This document shows positions 16,969-24,910 of a stretch of DNA of 64,000 nucleotides, piece by piece. The DNA is taken from contig CBDFGJ010000003.1 of NCBI GenBank assembly GCA_965247035.1, forward strand, positions 1,116,001-1,180,000, written 5' to 3'. The stretch is from Azophilus sp965247035. GTDB taxonomy: Bacteria > Pseudomonadota > Gammaproteobacteria > Pseudomonadales > Azotimanducaceae. The translations under genes were made by a program, and so were the position numbers. Each line of letters begins with the position of its first letter. Positions within the stretch are counted from its first letter, which is position 1. The notes below the pieces were generated by a model, which searched no databases, was not told the origin of the DNA, and was given only the letters and a program-made list of their open reading frames with translations.

Positions 16969-17153
16969 TGTTTAACCTCTTTGTTTGTAGCAAGCTACCC
17001 GCACATTATACCCTAGGGCATGGCTGTTCGGGGAACTCCAAGCCCACCACGCGCATGGCGTCCTCAGCGCTCAGCCCCTTGTCGCCCACGGGTCAGCACT
17101 CCGAACGCCCGCGCCTTGGCTTGCAGGTCGTCGTGCTCGGTGGCCTCAAGCTC

Positions 17154-17217
17154 AATGGAAGGCTATCTAATGGCGCAGCAGCGACCGACAGCGCAGGCTG
17201 ACTCCGAAAGCCCCTAA
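17154..17217 (+). repeat. Duplicated 3' end of the 16259 coiled-coil gene
   Basis: About 60 bp nearly identical to 16436-16498 (both contain GGAAGGCTATCTAATGGCGC), including a stop codon. No gene body precedes it. In the same spacer, a minus-strand phrase DLQAKARAFGVLTRG is encoded twice (near 17085-17130 and 17330-17380). Confidence 0.6.
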
Positions 17218-17329
17218 GGCGCAGGAGGGGTCCGCCAGAGTTGTGGGGTTGCAGCAGCCCACGCTGCTTTAACTTCAGCTCCCGCCGCCGCCGCCGCAAC
17301 CGCTTCCAGCGCCGAACAAGACCCACCCA

Positions 17330-17545
17330 GCGCCACGGGTCAGCACGCCGAAGGCGCGGGCCTTGGCCTGAAGGTCATCGCTAAGGCCAACGTCGTCAAG
17401 TGTTCTCAGGTTCTCCAAGTCTCAGTCAGCGCCGGTGATGGCGACCACGGATGCTGGAATTTCCTACCGCTTTCGGGCCGTGACCAACACCTCCTCAATG
17501 ACGCCTTGGTCGAACTTGTCCGGGCGGGGCGCTGCTGCATGACTG
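17330..17545 (-). pseudogene. N-terminal fragment of a TonB-dependent receptor
   Basis: Minus-strand codons read KFDQGVIEEVLVTARKR, then stop, then EIPASVVAITGAD, stop, and LENLRTLDDVGL. This is the start of a TonB-dependent receptor (TonB box followed by plug: EEVLVTARKR and P.SV.AITGADLENL) interrupted by two in-frame stops. With the fragment at 16040-16190 it may derive from one lost receptor. The remaining stretch 17546-17851 shows no gene. Confidence 0.65.
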
Positions 17546-17851
17546 TGCGCTCAGAGGTGCTGCAAACATTAGGCTGAAAAAACACAATACAAGCTCCAGA
17601 GAAACCAGCAAACCAAATCGACCAAGATGGTGTTTCAATACGTGCATCATTTAGCCCCTCTCCGCGAAATAGGAACCCGATAATGAGTAAGGAAACCGCT
17701 CCACGCAGGCTTTACCGCAAAACACTGCGGCGCAAAGGCAGGCATTGGCGTCGGGGCTGCTTGAATGGTGCGATGGCTTGGTTGGCCAGCGGTGGGCGAA
17801 GGCCCGGCGCCTGCTCAGCGTCTGTTTCGGACAGGAGAACTGAGGTGCGAC

Positions 17852-18640
17852 ATGCTCATTAAGAGCCTCGCTGCACTTGCATTGTGGGCAATGACATTGA
17901 GCCTTGCGTACGGCGAGGGCCAACCGGCAACGCTGGTGTCCTACGGCTATCGGGTGGTGGCAAGCCACCACCATGACCCCAGCGCATTCACCCAAGGGCT
18001 GCTGATGCTGCAAGGCCAGTTGTTTGAGAGCACAGGTGGTTATGGCCAGTCATCCCTGCGCTCGACGGACCTCGCCACCGGCTTGGTTCTGCGTGAGCAA
18101 CCCTTGCCGCCGCACCTGTTCGGGGAAGGTTTGGCCGCCGCCGGAGACCGGCTCTTTCAACTCACCTGGAAGGCCGGCATCGGCTTGGTGCATGACGCAG
18201 CCACCTTGCGCCAAGTTGGGGAGTTCCGTTATGCCGGAGAGGGTTGGGGTCTGGCGTCCAATGGCGAACATCTGGTCATGAGCGATGGCAGCGCTCAGCT
18301 CAGGTTCCTTGACTTGGCCCATCAACAAGAGTTTCAGCGCTTGCAGGTGCGGGCCGGCGAGGAGCCCATTGCCGGTCTGAACGAGTTGGAGTACGTCGGC
18401 AAAGACCTGTACGCAAACGTCTGGCCGACCAGCCGCATCGCCATCATCAACCCGCAAAGCGGCCAACTGAAGGGCTGGCTGGATTTGAGCAACATCTTGC
18501 CCGTCGTCTTTCGCCATCCGCGTATCGATGTGCTCAACGGCATCGCCCGTGACCCTGAGTCCGGGCGCTTGTTCGTCACCGGAAAGCGATGGCCCAAGCT
18601 GTTTGAAATCGAGGTGTTTCCGCAGGCATCCCCTGACTGA
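17852..18640 (+). CDS. Glutaminyl-peptide cyclotransferase (plant/bacterial type)
   Basis: Converts N-terminal glutamine of peptides to pyroglutamate. 262 aa with a signal peptide (residues about 1-21, ending Ala-Tyr-Gly), so periplasmic. Family phrases are present: HDPSAFTQGLLM near the mature start, ESTGGYGQSSLR, FGEGLAA, YAGEGWGLASNGEHLVMSDG, GLNELEYVGKDLYANVW, and DVLNGIARDPESGRLFVTGKRWPKLFEIE at the end, all typical of the five-bladed propeller enzyme. ATG at 17852 follows TGAGGTG, beating an upstream ATG at 17765. Confidence 0.9.
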   Translation: MLIKSLAALALWAMTLSLAYGEGQPATLVSYGYRVVASHHHDPSAFTQGLLMLQGQLFESTGGYGQSSLRSTDLATGLVLREQPLPPHLFGEGLAAAGDRLFQLTWKAGIGLVHDAATLRQVGEFRYAGEGWGLASNGEHLVMSDGSAQLRFLDLAHQQEFQRLQVRAGEEPIAGLNELEYVGKDLYANVWPTSRIAIINPQSGQLKGWLDLSNILPVVFRHPRIDVLNGIARDPESGRLFVTGKRWPKLFEIEVFPQASPD

Positions 18641-18693
18641 GCCCCTAGGGCGCGTTATGATTCGCCTCAATCAATTCCAATAAGAGACTTTGT

Positions 18694-20148
18694 ATGGAAA
18701 GGCCAGTGCTAGTGGGCGTTGCCCAGTTGAACCAGCGAATAGAGCGCTTGGGGGAAGGCAAGGAGCCCATTGAGTTGATGATCGACGCCAGCCGCATGGC
18801 GGCGGCGGATGCCGGCCTGCCGGCGCTGTTGGCCGAAGTTGGGTCGGTGCGCGTCGTGCGCGGCTGGTGGCCCTACCGCAATCCGGCCAAGGCGGTGCGG
18901 GAGGCCATTGGCGCCCCTGCGGCGCAAACCGGGCTGACCCCCTACGGTGGCAACTTTGTGCAAAGCTTGGTCAATCAATCGGCACTGGACATTCAGGCGG
19001 GCCGGCAGGAGATCATCCTCATTACCGGCGCGGAATGCGGTCGGACCCAAGCCATGGCTAAACGTTCCGGAGTGAAGTTGAACTGGCGCGACATCGACGG
19101 TGTCCCTGATGTCTATTTCGGCGAAGACGTCAATTTGGTCAATCCGACGGAGAAAGCCCTGCGGCTGACGCGGCCCGTTCGCATGTACCCAGTGCTGGAG
19201 ACCGCCCGCCGACATCACCTTGGCGAAGGTGTGGGCGAACATCTGCAGCGCATCTCCGAACTTTGGGCCAGCTTCAGCGCGGTGGCGGCGGCAAACCCCC
19301 ACGCTTGGCTGCGGCAAGCGAAGAGCGCGGAGGAGATTCGCACCCCATCGGCAACCAACCGGCCAGTCTCGTTCCCCTACACCAAATTGATGAACTCCAA
19401 CAACAATGTGGACCAAGCCGCGGCGCTGATCCTTTGTTCGGAAAGAAAGGTGGCCGCTCTTGGCATTGCCCGGGACAAGTGGGTCTATCCATGGGCGGGC
19501 ACGGACGCTCACGATACTTACTTCGTCTCCAACCGGGACAATCTGTACAGTTCCCCGGCCATCCGCATCGCTGGCCGCCGCGTGCTGGAGTTGGCCGGTT
19601 TGAACCTTGGGGATTTGGACTTGGTGGATCTCTACAGTTGCTTTCCCATCGCCGTGCAGGTGGCGGCGGCGGAGCTTGGCCTGGATCTGGCCAAGCCGCT
19701 GACAGTGACCGGCGGCCTCACCTTTGCCGGCGGCCCGCTCAACAACTATGTCATGCACTCCATCGCCCGCATGGTCGAATTGCTGCGGGCGTCGCCGGAC
19801 TGCAAGGGATTGGTCTCAGCCAACGGCGGCTACATCACCAAACATGCGTTTGGCCTGTATTCGGCCGAGCCGCCGGCGCAACCCTTCCGCCACGAAGTGC
19901 CGCAAGCGGAGGTGGACGCCCTGCCAACGCGGGCAACCGTTGCCGAGCACAAGGGCAGTGCCACCATTGAAGGCTATTCGGTCATGTACAACGGAGAGGG
20001 TCCAGAACTGGCGCACATCGCCGCTCGACTGCCGGGGGGCGAACGCACTTGGGCCAATTGTTGGGATGCCGATGTGCTGGAGGCGATGACCCAAGAGGAG
20101 TTCTGCGGCAAACAGGTTCTCTTGGATGGCGGCGCCGCCCGCTTTTGA
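18694..20148 (+). CDS. Thiolase-like acetyl-CoA acetyltransferase family protein
   Basis: 484 aa with thiolase fold in two halves and a C-terminal extension (about 400-484) resembling the OB-like domain of SCP2-thiolase relatives. Recognisable: GVAQLNQR start, ALDIQAGRQEIILITGAE, DLVDLYSCFPIAVQ, and GGLTFAGGPLNNYVMHS with a downstream NGGYITKHAFGLYS containing the His-type active-site region. At the position where thiolases carry the nucleophilic Cys, the sequence is VNQSALDIQAG, with no Cys, so ordinary thiolysis is doubtful. Possibly sterol or long-chain acyl metabolism, like other CoA enzymes in the window. Start ATG 18694. Confidence 0.82.
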   Translation: MERPVLVGVAQLNQRIERLGEGKEPIELMIDASRMAAADAGLPALLAEVGSVRVVRGWWPYRNPAKAVREAIGAPAAQTGLTPYGGNFVQSLVNQSALDIQAGRQEIILITGAECGRTQAMAKRSGVKLNWRDIDGVPDVYFGEDVNLVNPTEKALRLTRPVRMYPVLETARRHHLGEGVGEHLQRISELWASFSAVAAANPHAWLRQAKSAEEIRTPSATNRPVSFPYTKLMNSNNNVDQAAALILCSERKVAALGIARDKWVYPWAGTDAHDTYFVSNRDNLYSSPAIRIAGRRVLELAGLNLGDLDLVDLYSCFPIAVQVAAAELGLDLAKPLTVTGGLTFAGGPLNNYVMHSIARMVELLRASPDCKGLVSANGGYITKHAFGLYSAEPPAQPFRHEVPQAEVDALPTRATVAEHKGSATIEGYSVMYNGEGPELAHIAARLPGGERTWANCWDADVLEAMTQEEFCGKQVLLDGGAARF

Positions 20149-20186
20149 TCTAGATCGCTCGTCGGTCGGGTTCCGGGCCAGACCCC

Positions 20187-20630
20187 TTGCTCAGCATCAA
20201 TCCCCTCGGCGCAATTGACGCCAAAGCAGTGCCCGCCAGCCTGTGGCGCCGGTTGGGTGCGATGTTCTATGACGGGTTGTTGGTCCTTGCGCTCTGGATG
20301 ATGACCCTGTTTCTCATGGTGATCGCCAACGATGGCCGGCCGGTCTTTGGGGCCGCCGTGCAATGCTCGCTTTTTCTGGAGCTAATCATCTTCTTCGGTT
20401 ACTTCTGGTGCAGCGCCGGGCAGACGGTCGGCATGAGGGCTTGGCGCTTGCACTTGGTGTCCAACCAAGGTGGGGCCATCGGGCTCAACCAAGCCTTGGT
20501 GCGGGTGTTTGTGGCGGTTGTCGCCTTTGGTGGGTTGGGAATCGGCTACCTTTGGGCGCTGTTCGACCGCGAAAAGAGAACTTGGACCGATTTGGCAAGC
20601 CACAGCAGGGTGGTGCATCGGGCCAAGTAG
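20187..20630 (+). CDS. RDD-family membrane protein
   Basis: 147 aa inner-membrane protein with the RDD pattern: Arg in RRLGAMFYDGLLVLAL (helix 1 with the Asp), helix 2 with WCSAGQTVGMRAWRLHLV after it, and helix 3 followed by FDREKRTWTDLASHSRVV. RDD proteins are small putative transporters or envelope stress proteins of unclear function. The start is probably TTG at 20187, 38 bases after the upstream stop, so it may be cotranscribed with the thiolase-like gene. Confidence 0.85.
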   Translation: MLSINPLGAIDAKAVPASLWRRLGAMFYDGLLVLALWMMTLFLMVIANDGRPVFGAAVQCSLFLELIIFFGYFWCSAGQTVGMRAWRLHLVSNQGGAIGLNQALVRVFVAVVAFGGLGIGYLWALFDREKRTWTDLASHSRVVHRAK

Positions 20631-20752
20631 TCCGCCCTCCACTGCGGGCATCCGGGTGTGACGATATCCTGTAATTCTGTTTTTTGCCCAAGGTATTGGC
20701 GATGGGTGAAACGCCCCTTAATTCGTTGCGTTGCTGCCGCGACAGCGGAGGC

Positions 20753-22993
20753 TCAGAAGGCCAAACGCAAGCCTATGGAAGCCGTGCGGTCTTTGTTTGG
20801 CTTGGCTCCGTATGGTTGGCGTCCCGCAATGCCCTGCTGCCGAGTCAGGTTCTCCACCCGGGCGAAGAGGTTTAGGGTGGTCCTTAGCGCGTAATTTGCG
20901 GAAACATCCAGCGTGAAGGAGCGGTCGGTGCGCTCAAACTGACGGCAAGAGGCCCGCGTGCAGACCGAATCAACATAGTTGGCAGACATGAACAGCCCCC
21001 ACCGCTCTTGCAGCAGGCCCAAGCTCAGGTTGAACTGATGGTCTGGAATGTAGGGGATGGGATCGCCCTTGCTGACGTCGCCAAAGAAATCCGTATCCGC
21101 AATGTCGGTGTCGAATGCGCCATCGATGTAGGTATAGGAGAACTCCAGCGGCAGCTCGAAAGCATTTTCAGTCAGCAGATTAACGGTGAGCCGAAACTCC
21201 AGCCCCTGCACCTTCACCGCGTCGCCATTGAAGGCGTCGCCAATCTCGCAGTCGCTGCCGGAGGACGCGGTGCATTGGCCAAGCAGGTTGTCATAATCGC
21301 TTAGGAACCAAGTGGCTTCGGCCTGCATGTTTTCATTGATGAATCTCACACCGGCTTCGTAGTTCAGGGCCTTCTCCTCCTGCACGCCGGGTCCGTTGCT
21401 CGGTGCCGTGAAGCCTTTGTGGACGCCGCCGAACAACGACACCCGATCATTGAAGCGATAGGCCAAGCCAGCGCCCGGCAACCACACTTTAGTCTTGTTG
21501 CGGCGGGTGTCGCGGATGTTGTTCGGGGCGCGGGAAGTGGGATTATCAGTGCGGCCAGCGCGAACTTCCCAGCGGGTGCGCTTTTGGTCGATGGCCTCAT
21601 AGCGAAGGCCAGGGGAGAACTTCCACTTGCCCCATTCGATCTCTTCAACCAAAAAGAATGACCAAGCCTCGGCTTCTTGCAGCCGGTTGCCGGCGTTGCC
21701 AAGCAAGCCAAGGTCATTAAGCGTCAAGGCACCACCGGACTGGCTGTAAGTGCTGTTGCGCTGTAGGCGGTCCTCCTCGTCTTCATGATAGCGAGCGCCG
21801 AACTTGATCCGATGGACAATCTCGCCGGCGCTCAGGTTCCAAGTCAACTGCGTCTGAAATCCTCGGGAAAAGTACTCTCGAGCGTTTGAACGCACTTGAA
21901 TGCTGCCAGTTGGCGTGTTCTGGGTGCCGTCCAGAATGCCTTGCAACTCCGCTGGTGTCAGGCCGCCAAGGGGCGTACCTAGGTTGATGGCCTGCACCAC
22001 GTTGGCCCAGCTCGTGCGGGAGAATGCCTGAGCGTTCTCGCTGCCATCAAAGTCGATGCCCTCGGTTTTAAACCAATCCCGTTCATGTTCATTGTTGTAG
22101 TAGAGGACGGACAACGCTAGGGAGTCCGTCGGCGTCCACCGGTAGCGGACGATGACCTGCTCATGCTCCGTTTCAATGTTATCCAGCCGCGACAGGCCGT
22201 AGCGCCGAAGGGGGGTCTGGTCGAAATCCGTGTCCGTCAGACCCAGATAGCTTTGATCCGATGATTGCTTCGCGTATTGATACTTGAAGTCTAGGCGATG
22301 GTTGGACGCATCCGGGGCGTAGCTGAGCTTCAAGGTGTAATCCTCAAGGTCGAGGCCCGAACCACCGCCTCGATCCACCTCTTGAAATCCATCCGAGCGC
22401 CATTGGTGTGTTTCCACAAGGAACCCAAATCCGGCGTCATTGCGCAAGCCGTAGTGGGTGTGCAGCCGCCAAGTGGAATCCTCCCCGCCTTCCACCAAGG
22501 CTTGGCCGCCGGCCTGCTCTGGCACCGGTGTGGACAGCATATTCAAGGCACCACCAATGGTGTAGGGGCCTTGGGTGATGGCGGCCGGGCCGGTCAGAAC
22601 CTCCACGCCGACCATGCGGCCCAGGGTTGGGAAGTAGTATGCGCTGGGTGCCGAATAGGGTGCTGGCGCAATCAGCACATTGTCCTCCAGCAGCGTGATG
22701 CGCCCGCTACGCTCGGTGGCCACGGCGCGGATGCTGATGTTGGGCCGCAGCCCGTAGCCGTCCTCAATTTGAACCGACACGCCGGGTACTTGGCGGATGA
22801 CGCGCTGAATATCCGATTGGCCAAGACGTTGTAATTTTTCCTGGCCAATGTGGTGAGCTCCGCCTAGGGTCTGGCTAGATGGGGTGCGATCGCCGACGAT
22901 GAGCACCTCTTCGATAACGGCGTCTTCATCGGCGACAGACGGCAGGCCCAAGGCCAGACAAGCCAATCCAAATAGTGCGGGGGCCAATTTCAC
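20753..22993 (-). CDS. TonB-dependent outer-membrane receptor, probably for ferric siderophore or citrate
   Basis: 746 aa with signal peptide (residues 1-21), TonB box-like region (VIEEVLIVGDR), plug domain (QVPGVSVQIEDGYGLRPNISIRA, GPAAITQGPYTIGGALNMLST) and a 22-strand-type barrel ending in the terminal Phe (SIGLRLAF). The FecA-like plug (RPNISIRAV, ITLLEDNV) suggests ferric dicitrate or a similar iron chelate. A Fur box sits just upstream of the gene (23034-23052), so iron starvation should induce it. No ABC transporter or FecIR regulator is adjacent. Intact, unlike the receptor fragments near 16-17.5 kb. Confidence 0.92.
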   Translation of the reverse strand: MKLAPALFGLACLALGLPSVADEDAVIEEVLIVGDRTPSSQTLGGAHHIGQEKLQRLGQSDIQRVIRQVPGVSVQIEDGYGLRPNISIRAVATERSGRITLLEDNVLIAPAPYSAPSAYYFPTLGRMVGVEVLTGPAAITQGPYTIGGALNMLSTPVPEQAGGQALVEGGEDSTWRLHTHYGLRNDAGFGFLVETHQWRSDGFQEVDRGGGSGLDLEDYTLKLSYAPDASNHRLDFKYQYAKQSSDQSYLGLTDTDFDQTPLRRYGLSRLDNIETEHEQVIVRYRWTPTDSLALSVLYYNNEHERDWFKTEGIDFDGSENAQAFSRTSWANVVQAINLGTPLGGLTPAELQGILDGTQNTPTGSIQVRSNAREYFSRGFQTQLTWNLSAGEIVHRIKFGARYHEDEEDRLQRNSTYSQSGGALTLNDLGLLGNAGNRLQEAEAWSFFLVEEIEWGKWKFSPGLRYEAIDQKRTRWEVRAGRTDNPTSRAPNNIRDTRRNKTKVWLPGAGLAYRFNDRVSLFGGVHKGFTAPSNGPGVQEEKALNYEAGVRFINENMQAEATWFLSDYDNLLGQCTASSGSDCEIGDAFNGDAVKVQGLEFRLTVNLLTENAFELPLEFSYTYIDGAFDTDIADTDFFGDVSKGDPIPYIPDHQFNLSLGLLQERWGLFMSANYVDSVCTRASCRQFERTDRSFTLDVSANYALRTTLNLFARVENLTRQQGIAGRQPYGAKPNKDRTASIGLRLAF

Positions 22994-23033
22994 TAAGGTT
23001 CTTTCTCAAAGCCAAATGAGCGCTAATTATAAT

Positions 23034-23052
23034 GTAAACAATAATCATTATC
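23034..23052 (-). promoter_or_regulatory. Fur box upstream of the TonB receptor gene
   Basis: The 19 bases ending AATAATCATTATC match the Fur consensus GATAATGATAATCATTATC at 15 of 19 positions. They lie about 40 bases upstream of the receptor start in an AT-rich promoter region. Predicted role: iron-dependent repression by Fur. Confidence 0.75.
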
Positions 23053-23080
23053 ATAAAAATTTCTGCCCGCTCTTCTTACC

Positions 23081-23635
23081 GGCTGAGGGCTCTTTACATG
23101 CGAGGGGGGCCCTCGCGCTCCCCGGCTGAGGGCTCTTTACATGCGAGGGGGGTCCCTCGCGCTCCCCGGCTGAGGGCTCTTTACATGCGAGGGGGGGGGC
23201 CCTCGCGCTCCCCGGCTGAAGGCTCTTTACATGCGAGGGGGGTCCCTCGCGCTCCCCGGCTGAGGGCTCTTTACATGCGAGGGGGGTCCCTCGCGCTCCC
23301 CGGCTGAGGGCTCTTTACATGCGAGGGGGGTCCCTCGCGCTCCCCGGCTGAGGGCTCTTTACATGCGAGGGGGGTCCCTCGCGCTCCCCGGCTGAGGGCT
23401 CTTTACATGCGAGGGGGGGGCCCTCGCGCTCCCCGGCTGAAGGCTCTTTACATGCGAGGGGGGTCCCTCGCGCTCCCCGGCTGAAGGCTCTTTGCATGCG
23501 AGGGGGGTCCCTCGCGCTCCCCGGCTGAGGGCTCTTTACATGCGAGGGGGGTCCCTCGCGCTCCCCGGCTGAAGGCTCTTTGCATGCGAGGGGGGGCCCC
23601 TCGCGCTCCCCCGGCTGAAGGCTCTTTACATGCGA
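23081..23635. repeat. Tandem array of 12 hairpin-forming 43-46 bp units
   Basis: Units begin GGCTGAGGGCTCTTTACATG and contain the palindrome GCGAGGGGGGTCCCTCGC. Twelve full units plus a partial one were counted by eye. Variation is mainly in the length of the G run (6 to 9), ACATG versus GCATG, and GAGGGC versus GAAGGC. No coding role; open frames inside it are artefacts of periodicity. It fills the gap between the iron-regulated promoter and the 3' end of the b561-YceI gene. Confidence 0.92.
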
Positions 23636-23674
23636 TTAAGAGGGCCAGATTACATGCGATTAAGAGGGCCAGAT
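23628..23674. repeat. Two copies of a 24 bp unit at the array edge
   Basis: TTACATGCGATTAAGAGGGC recurs directly twice, starting with the same TTACATGCGA as the larger repeat. It ends next to the stop codon of the b561-YceI gene, suggesting stepwise slippage from one ancestor unit. Confidence 0.75.
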
Positions 23675-23678
23675 GCCC

Positions 23679-24899
23679 TCAAGGGGATGGCAGTGTCGCT
23701 TCCACCCGCACTTCGACCTGCACGTACTGGCCGACCCAAGTGGTATCCAGCCATTCCCCGACGCCGACGCCAAGGCGCAGGCGATCCAGATTTGCGGTTC
23801 CAACCAGTGTACGGCGGTCTTCCGTTGCATCGACTGAAAAGTTGAACGCCACCGGCGTCGTTCTTCCCTTAATCGTCAATTCGGCCTCGGCGGTAAAGGA
23901 ACCATCCTCGTTACGCACAAAGGAGGCCGCGTCGAAATAGGCTTGGGGAAACCTCTGCGCATCAAACCAGTCCGCATCCACTATGGTTTTGTCCCGTTCG
24001 CTATCCTCGGTGTCCGCCGCGCCGGTATCTATGGCGACCCGTGCCGCACTTGACGCCAGATTGCCTTCGGCAAAGCGTATGTCCGCCCGCCAGGACGGCC
24101 AGAGGCCGCGAAATTCCGCCCCCGCCTGATCGCCCACAAAGGCTATGTGGCTGGTCTCGTAGTCCACTTGCCAAGTGGGCGGAGGCTTCATGCCGGACTC
24201 AGGCGGACGCGGCAAGTCCGTCATCTCAATGGCCCCTTCGGCCAGCCGGATTGCCTCAGGCGGCTCCGCCAAAGACAAATCCATAGTTTCCCCAGCCTCC
24301 TGGTCACGGCCCAGAACAATGACCGCCAGACCCGCCGCGGTGGCGAGAACGATCAGACCCGGAGCCAGCGACATGCGCCCAAGAACACCGTCCTTATCTA
24401 TCAAACCATGCTTGAGCGCCGCCAGCAGGTGCAGGCTGGCGACCGCAGCCAACAGCATTGCCAAGGCTTCGTGAATGGATGTGAGGGTTTCCTTGAGGCC
24501 CGGGTCAGGCGCTACAAAGTCGGGCAACTGAAACAAATTGAACCAACTCACCGAATAGGCCGAGGCCGATGACATCAGCCATCCGGACAAAGGCAAGGCA
24601 AAGAGCAATACATACAGGAGACCGTGGCTGAGCCGGGACGCCACCACCTGCCATGCCGGCATGGTTGCCGGCAGCGGCGGCGGCCGGTGCGTTGCACGCC
24701 AAATCAGGCGAATCAGGGCAAGCCCCAAAATGGAGATGCCAAGCGACTTGTGGTTGGCCAGCAAGGCCAGTTGGCGCAACGTCGCCTGATCTTCGGCCGC
24801 AAGCCCCGCCAGATTGGCCAGAACGTACTGAGCGACGATCATGCCTGCGATCAGCCAATGCAAAGCCTTCGCCGTCAGGGTGTATTTGGATTCGTTCAT
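23679..24899 (-). CDS. Cytochrome b561-YceI fusion protein
   Basis: 406 aa. Residues about 5-195 form a four-helix cytochrome b561 domain with expected heme His residues (ALHWLIAG, NHKSLG, SHGLLYVL, IHEALAM). A helix near 190-205 leads to the periplasmic part. Residues about 240-405 form a YceI lipocalin-like domain (DYETSHIAFVGDQAG, DTEDSERDKTIVDADWFDAQRFP, LTIKGRTTPVAFNF), which binds polyisoprenoids such as quinone tails in relatives. Usually these are separate neighbouring genes (yceJ, yceI). ATG at 24899 is chosen over TTG at 24908. Probably shuttles electrons between quinones and a periplasmic partner. Confidence 0.88.
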   Translation of the reverse strand: MNESKYTLTAKALHWLIAGMIVAQYVLANLAGLAAEDQATLRQLALLANHKSLGISILGLALIRLIWRATHRPPPLPATMPAWQVVASRLSHGLLYVLLFALPLSGWLMSSASAYSVSWFNLFQLPDFVAPDPGLKETLTSIHEALAMLLAAVASLHLLAALKHGLIDKDGVLGRMSLAPGLIVLATAAGLAVIVLGRDQEAGETMDLSLAEPPEAIRLAEGAIEMTDLPRPPESGMKPPPTWQVDYETSHIAFVGDQAGAEFRGLWPSWRADIRFAEGNLASSAARVAIDTGAADTEDSERDKTIVDADWFDAQRFPQAYFDAASFVRNEDGSFTAEAELTIKGRTTPVAFNFSVDATEDRRTLVGTANLDRLRLGVGVGEWLDTTWVGQYVQVEVRVEATLPSP

Positions 24900-24910
24900 A
24901 GGCGGCAAGC

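Noticed and set aside
17020..17150. Phage portal protein tail (DLQAKARAFGVL on the minus strand)
   Set aside because: The second copy of the phrase runs on from the TonB-receptor fragment, and no other phage genes are present.
23081..23674. CRISPR array
   Set aside because: Units are contiguous 43-46 bp repeats with no unique spacers and no cas genes nearby.
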